64,000 nt of DNA. Source: an uncultured Hungatella sp. (GTDB lineage Bacteria; Bacillota; Clostridia; Lachnospirales; Lachnospiraceae). The notes under the pieces are model-generated. The model was not told the DNA's origin. It was given only the letters and a program-made list of their open reading frames with translations, and did no database searches. Shown in pieces: positions 50,843-60,963 of the stretch. Positions within the stretch are counted from its first letter, which is position 1; every line of letters starts with the position of its first letter. Position numbers and translations under genes: made by a program. The stretch covers positions 1 through 64,000 of the forward strand of contig CATLBR010000007.1 in the NCBI GenBank assembly GCA_949879795.1, read 5' to 3'.

Positions 50843-51301
50843 CTACCACAATGAATGTCCCAAAACATAAGTTCTGATATTCCTGATAAATCCTGCCACA
50901 TAGGAGGCGAGTATAATTCCAAGGGCAATGGCTCCTGCCTCCATCAGTACCTGCTTGGACGAACTTCCAAATTCCGCATATTTTCCCTGAACCAGATATG
51001 ACATGGTATAATACAGATCGCCTCCGGGAATCTCCGGAATCAGCATGGGCACCAGCATCATAATCACCGGTGTTTTCAAAACGCGGGCCAATACCTCACT
51101 GAACACCGCCACAAGGAGACTTGCCGCAAAAAGTCCCGTAAATATACTGTATCCGTTGACGGTACACAGAAGATACACTCCCCAGCCTGCCCCGCTTCCC
51201 AGGGAGATCCACAGAAGTTTGCGGTCAAAAACACCGAACAGTATGGCAAAGCCTACAGATCCCAGAATCCCCATGGCTGTCTGGACTACATAAAATCTCA
51301 T
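50843..51301 (-). CDS. Threonine/serine exporter family protein, small subunit
   Basis: Membrane protein of 152 aa with four or five hydrophobic segments, matching the ThrE_2 (DUF3815) half of split threonine/serine exporters. Motifs: TPVIMMLVPMLIPEIPGGDLYYTMSY. The two halves together would correspond to single-chain ThrE. Its start overlaps the stop of the large subunit gene by 4 bases (ATGA). Confidence 0.88.
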   Translation of the reverse strand: MRFYVVQTAMGILGSVGFAILFGVFDRKLLWISLGSGAGWGVYLLCTVNGYSIFTGLFAASLLVAVFSEVLARVLKTPVIMMLVPMLIPEIPGGDLYYTMSYLVQGKYAEFGSSSKQVLMEAGAIALGIILASYVAGFIRNIRTYVLGHSLW

Positions 51302-52077
51302 CCTCCACCTCCCGCAAGCAAAACTACCGCAAATCCCATGGCCACCGAGACCGCTTTCAGAAGCGCCTCGCTCATATTCAAAAGCCCGCTGATAGTATCG
51401 CCGCCGATCATGTCCCGAAGAGAGTTGGTCAGCTGAATTCCCGGAATCACCAGCATGATATTGCCGATCATGATCTTGTCAGGGTGAGTCCCGATACCGG
51501 CTTTTACCAGCAGCGATACTGCCACTGCCGTCACGGCGCTGCAGACCATGGTCTGGAGAATTCCGTTCAATTTCAAAAGCTCGCTCCCTTTAAGCGTCTC
51601 AAACAAAATCATACCCGAGATGGCGGCAGCCAAACCGTCCAGCCAGTTTCCCCCAAAGAATACGGAGAGGGATGAGGAAATCAGCATGTACATCCCCAGC
51701 TTCAGTCTGTCGGGAATCTTTTTCATATTTTGAATATCCCTGATCTCACAGCGGATCGCCTCCAGAGCCATAGGATTTTCGCATATTTTCCTGGACAGCC
51801 CATTTACCAGCTCCACCCTTCTCAAATCCGTATCCCTCTCTTTGATCCTTCTGGTCTGGGTGATGGTCCTTCCGTCAGGAAGCATGGCGCTGGCCACGAT
51901 ACTGGATGTGATGGTAAACACATCAGAGCGGACAAATCCGCAGGCTCTGCACAGACGGGAGATGGTATCCTCCACCCTGCCCACCTCCGCCCCGTGGGCG
52001 AGAAGAAGTTCACCAATATCCATAATCGCAGACATATAACAGCTGCTCTCGTAATCCTGATTATTCTCAGTGCTCAT
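51298..52077 (-). CDS. Threonine/serine exporter family protein, large subunit
   Basis: ThrE_1 (DUF1212) half of 259 aa. A soluble N-terminal part with LLLAHGAEVGRVEDTISRLCRACG and FTITSSIVASAMLPDG is typical, followed by five hydrophobic segments and the GNIMLVIPGIQLTNSLRDMIGGDTISG loop. It should export threonine or serine by proton-driven efflux together with the small subunit. The gene begins 7 bases after the clpX stop, so it is probably co-translated with it. Serine export would complement the serine-synthesis operon elsewhere in the window, but no direct link is shown. Confidence 0.9.
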   Translation of the reverse strand: MSTENNQDYESSCYMSAIMDIGELLLAHGAEVGRVEDTISRLCRACGFVRSDVFTITSSIVASAMLPDGRTITQTRRIKERDTDLRRVELVNGLSRKICENPMALEAIRCEIRDIQNMKKIPDRLKLGMYMLISSSLSVFFGGNWLDGLAAAISGMILFETLKGSELLKLNGILQTMVCSAVTAVAVSLLVKAGIGTHPDKIMIGNIMLVIPGIQLTNSLRDMIGGDTISGLLNMSEALLKAVSVAMGFAVVLLAGGGG

Positions 52078-52084
52078 AAATCAC

Positions 52085-53470
52085 TTACCCCCGCATCTCG
52101 ATCCGGGGGCCGCCGCTCTTTTCCAGATACTCCCTGGTGATGACCACGGTCCCTATACCCGGATCCTTCGGAACCTCAAACATGATATCCAGCATAAATT
52201 CTTCCATAATGGCCCGCAGAGCCCTGGCCCCTGTGTCCCGCTTCATGGCCTGGTCCGCGATCCATTCCAGAGCCTCCTCCTCAAACACCAGCTTCACCTC
52301 GTCCATGGCCAGAAGTTTGATGTACTGCTTTGCAATGGCATTTTTAGGCTGCCTGAGTATATCCACCAGCATAGACTTGGTAAGTTTCTGGAAGGTGACT
52401 ACCACCGGCAGCCTTCCCAGGAATTCCGGAATCATGCCGAACGTGCGCAGGTCCTTGTTGACTGCATATCTCAGGATATCGGGATCGTCGTCGTATCGGT
52501 CCTTGAGCTCCGCCTTGAAACCTATGGACGAGGTCTTGTTGAGACGCTCCTTTATAATGTTTTCCAGATCCGGAAACGCGCCTCCGCAGATGAAGAGAAT
52601 ATTGTCCGTGTTCACTGTGGCCATAGGCGTCAGGGCATTCTTCTGGTTGGATCCCACAGGAACTTCCACCAGGCTGCCCTCCAAAAGTTTCAGCAGTTCC
52701 TGCTGCACCGACTCGCCGCTCACATCCCTGGCGTTGGAATTGTTCTTCTTGGCGATCTTGTCGATCTCGTCGATGAAGACGATCCCCCTCTCCGCCTTGG
52801 CCACGTCGTTGTCCGCCTCCGACAGAAGTTTGGAAATCACGCTCTCGATATCGTCCCCGATATAACCTGCCTCCGTCAGAGCTGTGGCATCCGCAATGGC
52901 CAGAGGCACATCCAGAAGGCGGGCCAGGGTCTTTACCAGGTATGTCTTGCCGCTCCCTGTGGGGCCGATCATGAGAAGATTGGATTTTTCAATCTGGACA
53001 TCATCATCATCCGTCTCCTGCCTGCTCTTGGAAAAGACCCTCTTATAGTGGTTGTACACGGCCACGGAGATGGCCTTCTTGGCCTTCTCCTGACCGATGA
53101 CATACTCGTCGAGGCTGCTTTTGATCTTGTGGGGAGCAGGGATATCCTTGATATCAAAGGACGGCTGCTTCTCCTCCTTTGCCTTCTTCCGGATTCGTTT
53201 CTTCTCGGGAATGACCGTATCCGGTATCTTGATATTGGCCAGATCCGAAAGGTTTAAGTTCATGAAAGGCATATTGGAAATCTTGGAAAAATCCAGCCCG
53301 CCCTTTGTCACAGCGTCAAATGATTTCTGCATACAGTCGTGGCAGAGACACATATTGCCGGGCATCTGTATCATGGGGCCGGCCTTGCTCTCCGGCCTGC
53401 GGCAGATGTAGCATATCTTCTCGTACTCATCCTCGGTATGCTGGTTCTGATTCGAATCTTTTTCTTCCAA
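52085..53470 (-). CDS. clpX: ClpX-type AAA+ unfoldase
   Basis: ATP-dependent unfoldase of 461 aa. An N-terminal four-cysteine zinc domain (CYIC ... CLCHDC), Walker A (GPTGSGKT), Walker B (GIVFIDEIDKIAK), the ClpP-docking loop with SIGFKAE, sensor 1 and a C-terminal ClpB-D2-like domain are all present. It should deliver substrates to ClpP. Unlike the usual tig-clpP-clpX order, no clpP is near and the downstream partners are amino-acid exporters, so this may be a second ClpX. Start codon TTG, 9 bases after AAGGAG. Confidence 0.92.
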   Translation of the reverse strand: MEEKDSNQNQHTEDEYEKICYICRRPESKAGPMIQMPGNMCLCHDCMQKSFDAVTKGGLDFSKISNMPFMNLNLSDLANIKIPDTVIPEKKRIRKKAKEEKQPSFDIKDIPAPHKIKSSLDEYVIGQEKAKKAISVAVYNHYKRVFSKSRQETDDDDVQIEKSNLLMIGPTGSGKTYLVKTLARLLDVPLAIADATALTEAGYIGDDIESVISKLLSEADNDVAKAERGIVFIDEIDKIAKKNNSNARDVSGESVQQELLKLLEGSLVEVPVGSNQKNALTPMATVNTDNILFICGGAFPDLENIIKERLNKTSSIGFKAELKDRYDDDPDILRYAVNKDLRTFGMIPEFLGRLPVVVTFQKLTKSMLVDILRQPKNAIAKQYIKLLAMDEVKLVFEEEALEWIADQAMKRDTGARALRAIMEEFMLDIMFEVPKDPGIGTVVITREYLEKSGGPRIEMRG

Positions 53471-53541
53471 AACAGGTTCTCCTTCTAAATATCTCTTGTA
53501 CTGGTTACACTCCCCTGAGGCAGAGGAGCCGTTCCCTTCTG

Positions 53542-53570
53542 ATTATAATAAATTTCAGGCCCCGGTACAA
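53542..53570 (-). promoter_or_regulatory. clpX promoter embedded in the htrA terminator
   Basis: Minus-strand TTGTAC (53565-53570), 17 bases, then TATAAT (53542-53547). The -35 element lies in the terminator loop and the spacer in its distal arm. Confidence 0.7.
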
Positions 53571-53588
53571 GAACCGAGGCCTGAAATT
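53551..53588 (-). terminator. htrA terminator
   Basis: An 11-bp outer stem AATTTCAGGCC (53551-53561) with GGCCTGAAATT (53578-53588) plus inner pairs, followed on the minus strand by an A/U-rich run. It lies 18 bases after the htrA stop. Confidence 0.85.
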
Positions 53589-53606
53589 CAGAAAATTTTT
53601 AAAGTT

Positions 53607-55493
<1,887 letters not shown>

Positions 55494-55544
55494 ATGATTA
55501 TCCCCTTTCTCTTTATATCCATATTTGCTCTTGTTTATGAGCAT

Positions 55545-55576
55545 ACTATATCAACGGATTGTGACCAAAATGTGAC
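55545..55576 (-). promoter_or_regulatory. htrA promoter with 11-bp-spaced direct repeats
   Basis: Minus-strand TATAGT (55545-55550). No recognisable -35 element; instead TGTGAC occurs at 55560-55565 and 55571-55576 on the plus strand, 11 bp apart, across the -35 position. This layout is typical of promoters activated by OmpR-type regulators, as for CssR and htrA in Bacillus. Confidence 0.5.
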
Positions 55577-55651
55577 GGAACTATAATAAAATTATGAAGC
55601 CATAAAGTCTCATTCAGGCATGCGGCCTACCTGGTCGCCCGCCGGAATAAA

Positions 55652-55699
55652 AATACAGGGAAAGCCCGGGCTCACACAAGCCTCAGTCTCCCCTGTATT
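55652..55699 (-). terminator. Terminator of the LCP gene
   Basis: Outer 9-bp stem AATACAGGG (55652-55660) with CCCTGTATT (55691-55699), an inner GGCTTG..GAGCC hairpin, and a run of U on the minus strand just after it. Confidence 0.85.
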
Positions 55700-55711
55700 A
55701 CAAAAATTCTT

Positions 55712-58093
55712 CTATAAACCAGGCCCCGATTCGCCTCCCGGTCCGCCTCCGTTGTCCGGCTGGCCGGAAGACTGCTCTGCCGGCGGCTGCGGATTGGATG
55801 TCTGGCCGCCGGAAGGCTGGCTGCCTGACCCCTGAGGGCCGGCTGTCTCTCCTTGAGTCTGACTGCCGGAGGGCGGCTGGACCGAGCCGGGACCGCCTGT
55901 CTGTCCGCCGTTTTCTCCTGTTCCCGGATTCCCGGAACCACCTGGCGAGACCCCTCCTGATGAAGTGGCACCTGTGGACGAACTTCCTGATGACGTAGTG
56001 TCCGTGGGGGAACTTCCTCCTGGTCCCATATTTCCTGTGCCGCCCGGTCCCTCATTACCGCCGGGAGTCTGGCCGCTCATATCTCCCCCTGACGGCTGAG
56101 TTGTTCCCGGCTGGGATTCCGAACCCGGAACAGTACCCGTACCGGGATTGTGGCTGGCAGAACTTTCTGACGGAACCCCGGGCCTTCCCGAATTCTGTCC
56201 GCCTGTTCCTCCCGGCCCTATAGAAGTCCCCGGCCCCACAGGTCCGGTTCCCGTCTGATTATTGTCTCCCGGATACAGGGGATCCTCCTCGGGCCAGTCG
56301 TCGATAGGAGCATCTATAAGATTTCCGTCCTCGTCCGTCTCGTTGGGATACAGAATCATGTTTCCGTTTTCATCTGTCATCGGCTCCCTGCTTTCTTCAG
56401 ACTCTTCCGCCTCGCTGGTCTCCTCCGTCTCCTGGGCCTCTGTAGTTCTGGGAGCCGTAGTCTCCTCCGGAACATAGCTGTCGGTAGCCAGAGCGCTCCC
56501 CTTGGACGGTTTTCCCTCCCGGTGCATACCGCTGTCGGCAGCAATCTTGCTGCTGATCTGCTTTACCTGCTCCGTGGGGCTGTAGCTCTCGTCTCCGAAC
56601 AAAAATGTGTGAAGCTGGCTCACATTGGACTCCAGGGTCTGGGGAATGACACAATCTCCTTTTCCCGGCATGTTAGCGTTACCCTTGGCAAAAGGAAATC
56701 CCGCCGTCTCGCCGATATGGTACTTGCCAATACTCAGCGCCAGACCTGTCAGATCCGAGAAATCCAGGTTAGTGCTTATACTTGGCAGTGTGGTCACCAG
56801 AATGTTATTAAGAGTGGCATAGTCCGCTTTCTTTGCCTTGGCAAAGGCCAGCTCAATGATCTTCCTCTGTCTCTCCGTTCTGGCATAGTCCGTGTCCATA
56901 AGCCTCAGACGCCCATAGGCCACAGCCTGCACCCCGTCCAGATGATGAAGGCCCGGAGCAGGAAGCTGATGAGAACCGATGTTGGTGGCTTTCACCGTCT
57001 CTGTAATAAACGCATTGATAAACCGGAACTCGGACCGGGTGATCTCCACATCCACACCGCCCAGAATATTGATTCCTTCTGCTACCGCCTTCCAGCTGAA
57101 GGTGACATAATCCGTGATATTCAGATCCAGGTTCTTGTTCAGCGCTTTCAAAGCCTGCTCCGGACCTCCGTTGGAGTAGGCTGCGTTGATCTTTCTGTAT
57201 GAGTTGCTGTCATTGATGTTTAAGTAAGTGTCCCTGTACACCGAGACCAGCTTGATCTCTCCCGTATCCTGGTTGATGCAGCAGATCATATTTACATCCG
57301 CCTGATTTCCCGCACCCACACTGGTGCTTCTGCTGTCCACTCCAAATACGGCAATCATCCAGTAACCTTTCATCTTGGTCAGGTCTTCCACCGAAAGTTC
57401 ACTGTTTTTCACATCGTCTTTGTTGAAATCTTCTCTCTGTATCAGATTCAGACGGCGGGCAAAATAGCCATAGGTGAATATAACGGTCAGCGCCAGGCAT
57501 TCGGCGATGATCATGGCGATAAGCCGTCTTTTCCGCTTCTTCCTCTTTGCCTTCTGGATCTTGGCCTGGGCAAGTACTTCCCTGGGACTTTCACCCATCC
57601 CCCTGATCCCTGCCGCCTTTTTGTTCCTTCCGGTCTCCCCGGAACTTTCTCTCACATTCAGCTCGCGGGCGGACGCTTCCTCTCTTCCTCCGCCGGAACG
57701 GCCTTCCTGCTGATATTCCCCGGAATTTCTTCTCGTCTCTCCGGTCAGCCGGCCGTTTTCCTGCGTTCTTCCCGCCTGACGCTCAGCCATACCTGTTTCC
57801 CGGGGCATACGCCCTGTCCCTGCCGCTCTCTCTGATTGACGACCAGCCATATCGGCTTCCTGAGGTATTCCCCCCGTTCTCGGCGGTCTTCCCGGCTGCC
57901 GCCCGCCCATACCGCTTTCCTGGGGTATACGCCCCGTTCCCGACGGCCTCACAGGCCTTCTCCCCCGCTCGTCTTCCTGCCTGCTGTTTCCAGCAGGAGT
58001 CCTCTCCGGTCTGCGCCCCGGTTCTCTCTGAAAACCATTTCTCTGATTGCTGCCGGGCCTCTGCCCAAACTCATCATTATGCTCATAATTCAT
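55712..58093 (-). CDS. LytR-CpsA-Psr (LCP) family cell-wall ligase
   Basis: Membrane protein of 793 aa. A disordered, Arg-rich cytoplasmic N-terminus (1-188), one helix (about 190-212), then the LCP domain (about 240-500) with FGVDSRS, DVNMICCINQDTGEIKLVSVYRDTYLNI and YGRLRLMDTDYARTERQRK. A Thr/Glu-rich and then Gly/Pro/Ser-rich extracellular tail of about 250 residues follows, which is longer than usual. LCP enzymes transfer undecaprenyl-linked glycopolymers to peptidoglycan. Start at 58093 was chosen for GATGAGGT spacing. Lies 32 bases after the glycosylphosphotransferase gene, so it probably attaches that pathway's product. Confidence 0.93.
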   Translation of the reverse strand: MNYEHNDEFGQRPGSNQRNGFQREPGRRPERTPAGNSRQEDERGRRPVRPSGTGRIPQESGMGGRQPGRPPRTGGIPQEADMAGRQSERAAGTGRMPRETGMAERQAGRTQENGRLTGETRRNSGEYQQEGRSGGGREEASARELNVRESSGETGRNKKAAGIRGMGESPREVLAQAKIQKAKRKKRKRRLIAMIIAECLALTVIFTYGYFARRLNLIQREDFNKDDVKNSELSVEDLTKMKGYWMIAVFGVDSRSTSVGAGNQADVNMICCINQDTGEIKLVSVYRDTYLNINDSNSYRKINAAYSNGGPEQALKALNKNLDLNITDYVTFSWKAVAEGINILGGVDVEITRSEFRFINAFITETVKATNIGSHQLPAPGLHHLDGVQAVAYGRLRLMDTDYARTERQRKIIELAFAKAKKADYATLNNILVTTLPSISTNLDFSDLTGLALSIGKYHIGETAGFPFAKGNANMPGKGDCVIPQTLESNVSQLHTFLFGDESYSPTEQVKQISSKIAADSGMHREGKPSKGSALATDSYVPEETTAPRTTEAQETEETSEAEESEESREPMTDENGNMILYPNETDEDGNLIDAPIDDWPEEDPLYPGDNNQTGTGPVGPGTSIGPGGTGGQNSGRPGVPSESSASHNPGTGTVPGSESQPGTTQPSGGDMSGQTPGGNEGPGGTGNMGPGGSSPTDTTSSGSSSTGATSSGGVSPGGSGNPGTGENGGQTGGPGSVQPPSGSQTQGETAGPQGSGSQPSGGQTSNPQPPAEQSSGQPDNGGGPGGESGPGL

Positions 58094-58125
58094 AGATGTA
58101 ACCTCATCTTCACCATGTCCTCCCA

Positions 58126-59544
58126 TCAGTAGGCATTCTTATTGATAAAACCCCTGAAGAATGTGAGAAGCAGGATTCTGAAATCCAAGCCCATCGTCCA
58201 GTTCTCAATATAGTACAGGTCATGTTCTATTCTCTTTGCTATGGAAGTATCTCCCCGGTACCCGTTGACCTGGGCCCACCCGGTCATCCCCGGTCGTACC
58301 TGATGCTTGATCATATACCTGGGAATCTCCTCCTTAAACTTCTCCACAAAAAACGGCCTCTCCGGCCTGGGCCCCACCAGACTCATATCTCCCCTGAGCA
58401 CATTTAGAAACTGGGGCATCTCGTCGATGCTGGTCTTGCGGATAAAACGACCCACAGGCGTCACTCTGGAATCGCCCGGGGTGGTCCACCGGCTTTTTTC
58501 CGCAGACGGCGGCTGCACCTCCATGGAACGGAACTTGTACATCTTAAAAGTCCGGTTGTGGAGCCCCACCCGCTCCTGACAGTAGATCAGCGGCCCCGGA
58601 GACGTAAGTTTAATAAGGATAGCCGCCAACAGCATGACGGGAGAAAACACCACAAGTCCGACTATAGAACCCGCGATATCCACCGCCCTCTTCATCACCT
58701 TGTTGGCAGTCTCGTTGAGAGGCACATGCCGGATGTTGATCACCGGCAGCCCCATAAGATCTTCCATATAAGGTTTTGTGGGAATCACATTGTTGTAATC
58801 CGGTATAAATTTGGTGTGAACTCCCGACTTTTCACAGGAAGCCACAATACATTCCAGCTTCGCGTACTCCCCGATGCCCAGAGTGATGGCGATCTCGTCC
58901 AGAGTGTTCAGCGCCAGAATAGAATCCAGCTGGGCGATGGTCCCGACCACCTTAACCCCCTTGTACTCCCGTCCCACAAAGGCAAAATCGTCCAGGATAC
59001 CATAGACCCTGTACCCCCACTCCGGATTGTACCTGACCCGGTCGATAAACCCTTCCGCCGCCCTGCTGTAACCGATGAGCAGTATGTGCTTCTGATTATA
59101 CCCTTTGCCCCGCATGGACCGGAGAATCTGGCGAATCACATTCCTCTCCACCGTCTCCGCCACAAGATTAATCGCAAAGAAATAAAACACCATCCTCGTG
59201 GAATACTGCTGAAAATAAGGATTCTTTTTCAGCAGCAAAAGCAGCATGGAGATAATGAGAAGGCCTGTGAGATTAGCCTTGCAAATATTCGCGAATTCAT
59301 ATCTGCGCTGCTGCACCCTCTTAGGCGTATACATATGAAAGAATGCATATAAAACCAGGTACAGCGGCACAAGAACAACGAGGACAGAAAAATAAAACTC
59401 GGGTGACAGAAGCTTTTTCTCAGGACTGAACATCTGATTGCCCAAAAACAGCACCAGCCACCCGCAGGTATACGACAAGATCACCACCAGCGCGTCCAGC
59501 ACAACATGGAGAGTGTTCAGCTTTTTCTGGTTAGCTTTTATCAT
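58126..59544 (-). CDS. Polyprenyl-phosphate glycosylphosphotransferase (WbaP-like)
   Basis: Membrane enzyme of 472 aa that begins polysaccharide chains by moving a sugar-1-phosphate to undecaprenyl phosphate. Four helices (within 1-130), a nucleotide-binding-like domain (about 140-260), a fifth helix and the catalytic domain: KFRSM, SIDEMPQFLNVLRGDMSLVGPRP and QVRPGMTGWAQVNGYRG. The sugar (glucose, galactose or another) cannot be read off. AAGGTG precedes the ATG. It is downstream of the structured intergenic RNA candidate and upstream of the LCP gene. Confidence 0.95.
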   Translation of the reverse strand: MIKANQKKLNTLHVVLDALVVILSYTCGWLVLFLGNQMFSPEKKLLSPEFYFSVLVVLVPLYLVLYAFFHMYTPKRVQQRRYEFANICKANLTGLLIISMLLLLLKKNPYFQQYSTRMVFYFFAINLVAETVERNVIRQILRSMRGKGYNQKHILLIGYSRAAEGFIDRVRYNPEWGYRVYGILDDFAFVGREYKGVKVVGTIAQLDSILALNTLDEIAITLGIGEYAKLECIVASCEKSGVHTKFIPDYNNVIPTKPYMEDLMGLPVINIRHVPLNETANKVMKRAVDIAGSIVGLVVFSPVMLLAAILIKLTSPGPLIYCQERVGLHNRTFKMYKFRSMEVQPPSAEKSRWTTPGDSRVTPVGRFIRKTSIDEMPQFLNVLRGDMSLVGPRPERPFFVEKFKEEIPRYMIKHQVRPGMTGWAQVNGYRGDTSIAKRIEHDLYYIENWTMGLDFRILLLTFFRGFINKNAY

Positions 59545-59585
59545 GAATTTTCACCTTAGTATTAATGTGCTGCCATATTTCATCT

Positions 59586-59591
59586 ATTATA
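59586..59591 (-). promoter_or_regulatory. -10 element before the glycosylphosphotransferase gene
   Basis: Minus-strand TATAAT at 59586-59591, about 42 bases before the ATG, with a TG directly before it but no good -35 element. It may be a second, weaker promoter behind the structured leader. Confidence 0.4.
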
Positions 59592-59650
59592 CATGAAAAT
59601 ACCAGACCAGACATTAAAATTCTCTTAAGAAAATATATGTTTTCATTTTG

Positions 59651-59919
59651 GGGGGAGCGGTGACAGGTCCGCCTGGGAGTGTTCCTGTTCCCGTCCGAGG
59701 CATTTATCCCGCCAACCGAAACGCTTTTCCCCACTCCCCCGGATCCCCTCCCGAAAGGCCCCCGCTTTCCCGTGGCTTTCCTCCGAGCCTGCCAGAATAG
59801 TAGTCCAGGAGAGACTTGTATTCCCAATGAGGGGCATTTGACCCGCCGGTCCTTAGTTCGCGTCTTTTGCGAGCTTAGTACCGCTGCAGGGTAGTCGAAA
59901 ACACGCCCCTCTTAAAGCA
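59651..59919 (-). ncRNA. Candidate structured leader RNA or ncRNA
   Basis: About 270 bases of hairpin-rich, non-coding sequence follow a strong promoter. The 5' part folds as one long helix: GAGGGGC (59905-59911) with GCCCCTC (59829-59835), then nested GAC..CCC/GGGTC, CGGT/ACCG and TCGC/GCGA (59858-59872), with a near-symmetric ACTAAG/ACTAAGG internal loop. Next is a hairpin GAATA/TATTC plus AGTC/GACT (59795-59823), then GGGAGTG/CACTCCC (59675-59738) closing a 50-base loop. The 3' end is not defined, and I see no clean terminator. It is either the long leader of the glycosylphosphotransferase operon or a separate small RNA. I cannot assign it to a named family. Confidence 0.55.
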
Positions 59920-59925
59920 GAATAT

Positions 59926-59954
59926 AGTATAGCTCAGCTTCCGGGAATATTCAA
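59926..59954 (-). promoter_or_regulatory. Promoter of the structured RNA candidate
   Basis: Minus-strand TTGAAT (59949-59954), 17 bases, then TATACT (59926-59931). Transcription should start near 59919, just before the first long helix. The -35 element abuts the stop codon of the upstream glycosyltransferase gene. Confidence 0.75.
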
Positions 59955-59955
59955 C

Positions 59956-60963
59956 CTAAAATTTTCTTAATGCCTTGTTGGCCTGGCGCCTGGAGAATTC
60001 GCAGATGTAGATGAGTGTTCCCCATATAAGCTCCCACTGAATGGCCAGATAATTGCCCAGGTTCTCCTTTCGGTAAACTACTTTCTGACATGTCCCGGCG
60101 GTGGAGAACCCTTCCCTAAGGCCTTCCGTGTACGCCTTGTCAAATCCCAGCTTCTTGAAAAATCCGTATTTCACCCCGATGCCCAGTGCCAGAGGCAGCC
60201 CATTGACCAAAAGCTGAGGCCAGGGCATGTTTTTGTAATTCACATAAATGTTGTTCCGAGCCGCCAGCTTCACCTTGAAATCGTTGTACTTTGAGCCGCT
60301 GGTGGCGCTCCCCAGGTGGTACACCACCGCAGTTGGACAATACAGATTGTGATACCCGAAAATCTTGGCCCGGTAGCACACATCGATGTCCTCCAGATAG
60401 GCGAAATGCTTCTCGTCAAAATAGCCGATGGTCTCAAACACCTTCCTACGGTAGATGGCCGCCCCTGCGCAGGCAGAGAACACTTCCTTTGGACGGCAGT
60501 ACCTTTTCACACTCTGTCCCACGCCCCTCTGGTAAGCCCATCCAAGCAGCGAGTACATGTCCCCTGCGCTGTCCATCAGCTCCCTGTTGTGGAACTGAAC
60601 CATCTTGGCGCTCACCGCGAAAATCTTCTCCGAGCGGCTGATGGACCGTATCAGCTCCCCCACAAACTCCTGCTCTGCCTGGGTATCGTTGTTGAGCAGA
60701 ATCACATAGGGAGTTTTTGAAGCCCGGATCCCCCGGTTGACGGCTCCGGAAAATCCGGTGTTGGTCTCCAGAAAGATCCCGGGAATGCCCTGCTCTTTTA
60801 TCCACCCCACGCTGCCGTCCGTGGAGCCGTTGTCCACGATCAGTATATCAAAATCTCTGCATTTCTGTCTCTTTAAGGCCTCTATACATGGCTTCAAAAA
60901 AGAAAGACCGTTGTAGTTGGGTATCACTACCGTCGCCTTACGCCGTCTGTCTTCCGTCATCAT
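59956..60963 (-). CDS. Family 2 glycosyltransferase (rhamnosyltransferase-like)
   Basis: GT-A-fold glycosyltransferase of 335 aa. Nucleotide-sugar motifs VVIPNYNGLSFLKPCI, VDNGSTDGSV and the DxD-equivalent LLNNDTQ are clear, followed by the acceptor-side stretch HFAYLEDIDVCYRAKIFGY. This pattern is that of WbbL/RfbF-type rhamnosyltransferases. The C-terminal 100 residues carry a hydrophobic, membrane-associated part. It is the last of three linked transferase genes, its start overlapping the preceding stop by 4 bases (ATGA). The sugar is not established. Confidence 0.92.
   Translation of the reverse strand: MMTEDRRRKATVVIPNYNGLSFLKPCIEALKRQKCRDFDILIVDNGSTDGSVGWIKEQGIPGIFLETNTGFSGAVNRGIRASKTPYVILLNNDTQAEQEFVGELIRSISRSEKIFAVSAKMVQFHNRELMDSAGDMYSLLGWAYQRGVGQSVKRYCRPKEVFSACAGAAIYRRKVFETIGYFDEKHFAYLEDIDVCYRAKIFGYHNLYCPTAVVYHLGSATSGSKYNDFKVKLAARNNIYVNYKNMPWPQLLVNGLPLALGIGVKYGFFKKLGFDKAYTEGLREGFSTAGTCQKVVYRKENLGNYLAIQWELIWGTLIYICEFSRRQANKALRKF

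Noticed and set aside
59531-59837. Short minus-strand frames in the gap before the glycosylphosphotransferase gene
   Set aside because: No good ribosome-binding sites and mostly hairpin-forming sequence; the RNA explanation fits better.
59829-59911. Possible tmRNA
   Set aside because: The 5' opening is only faintly similar; there is no tRNA-like 3' end and no tag-peptide frame.
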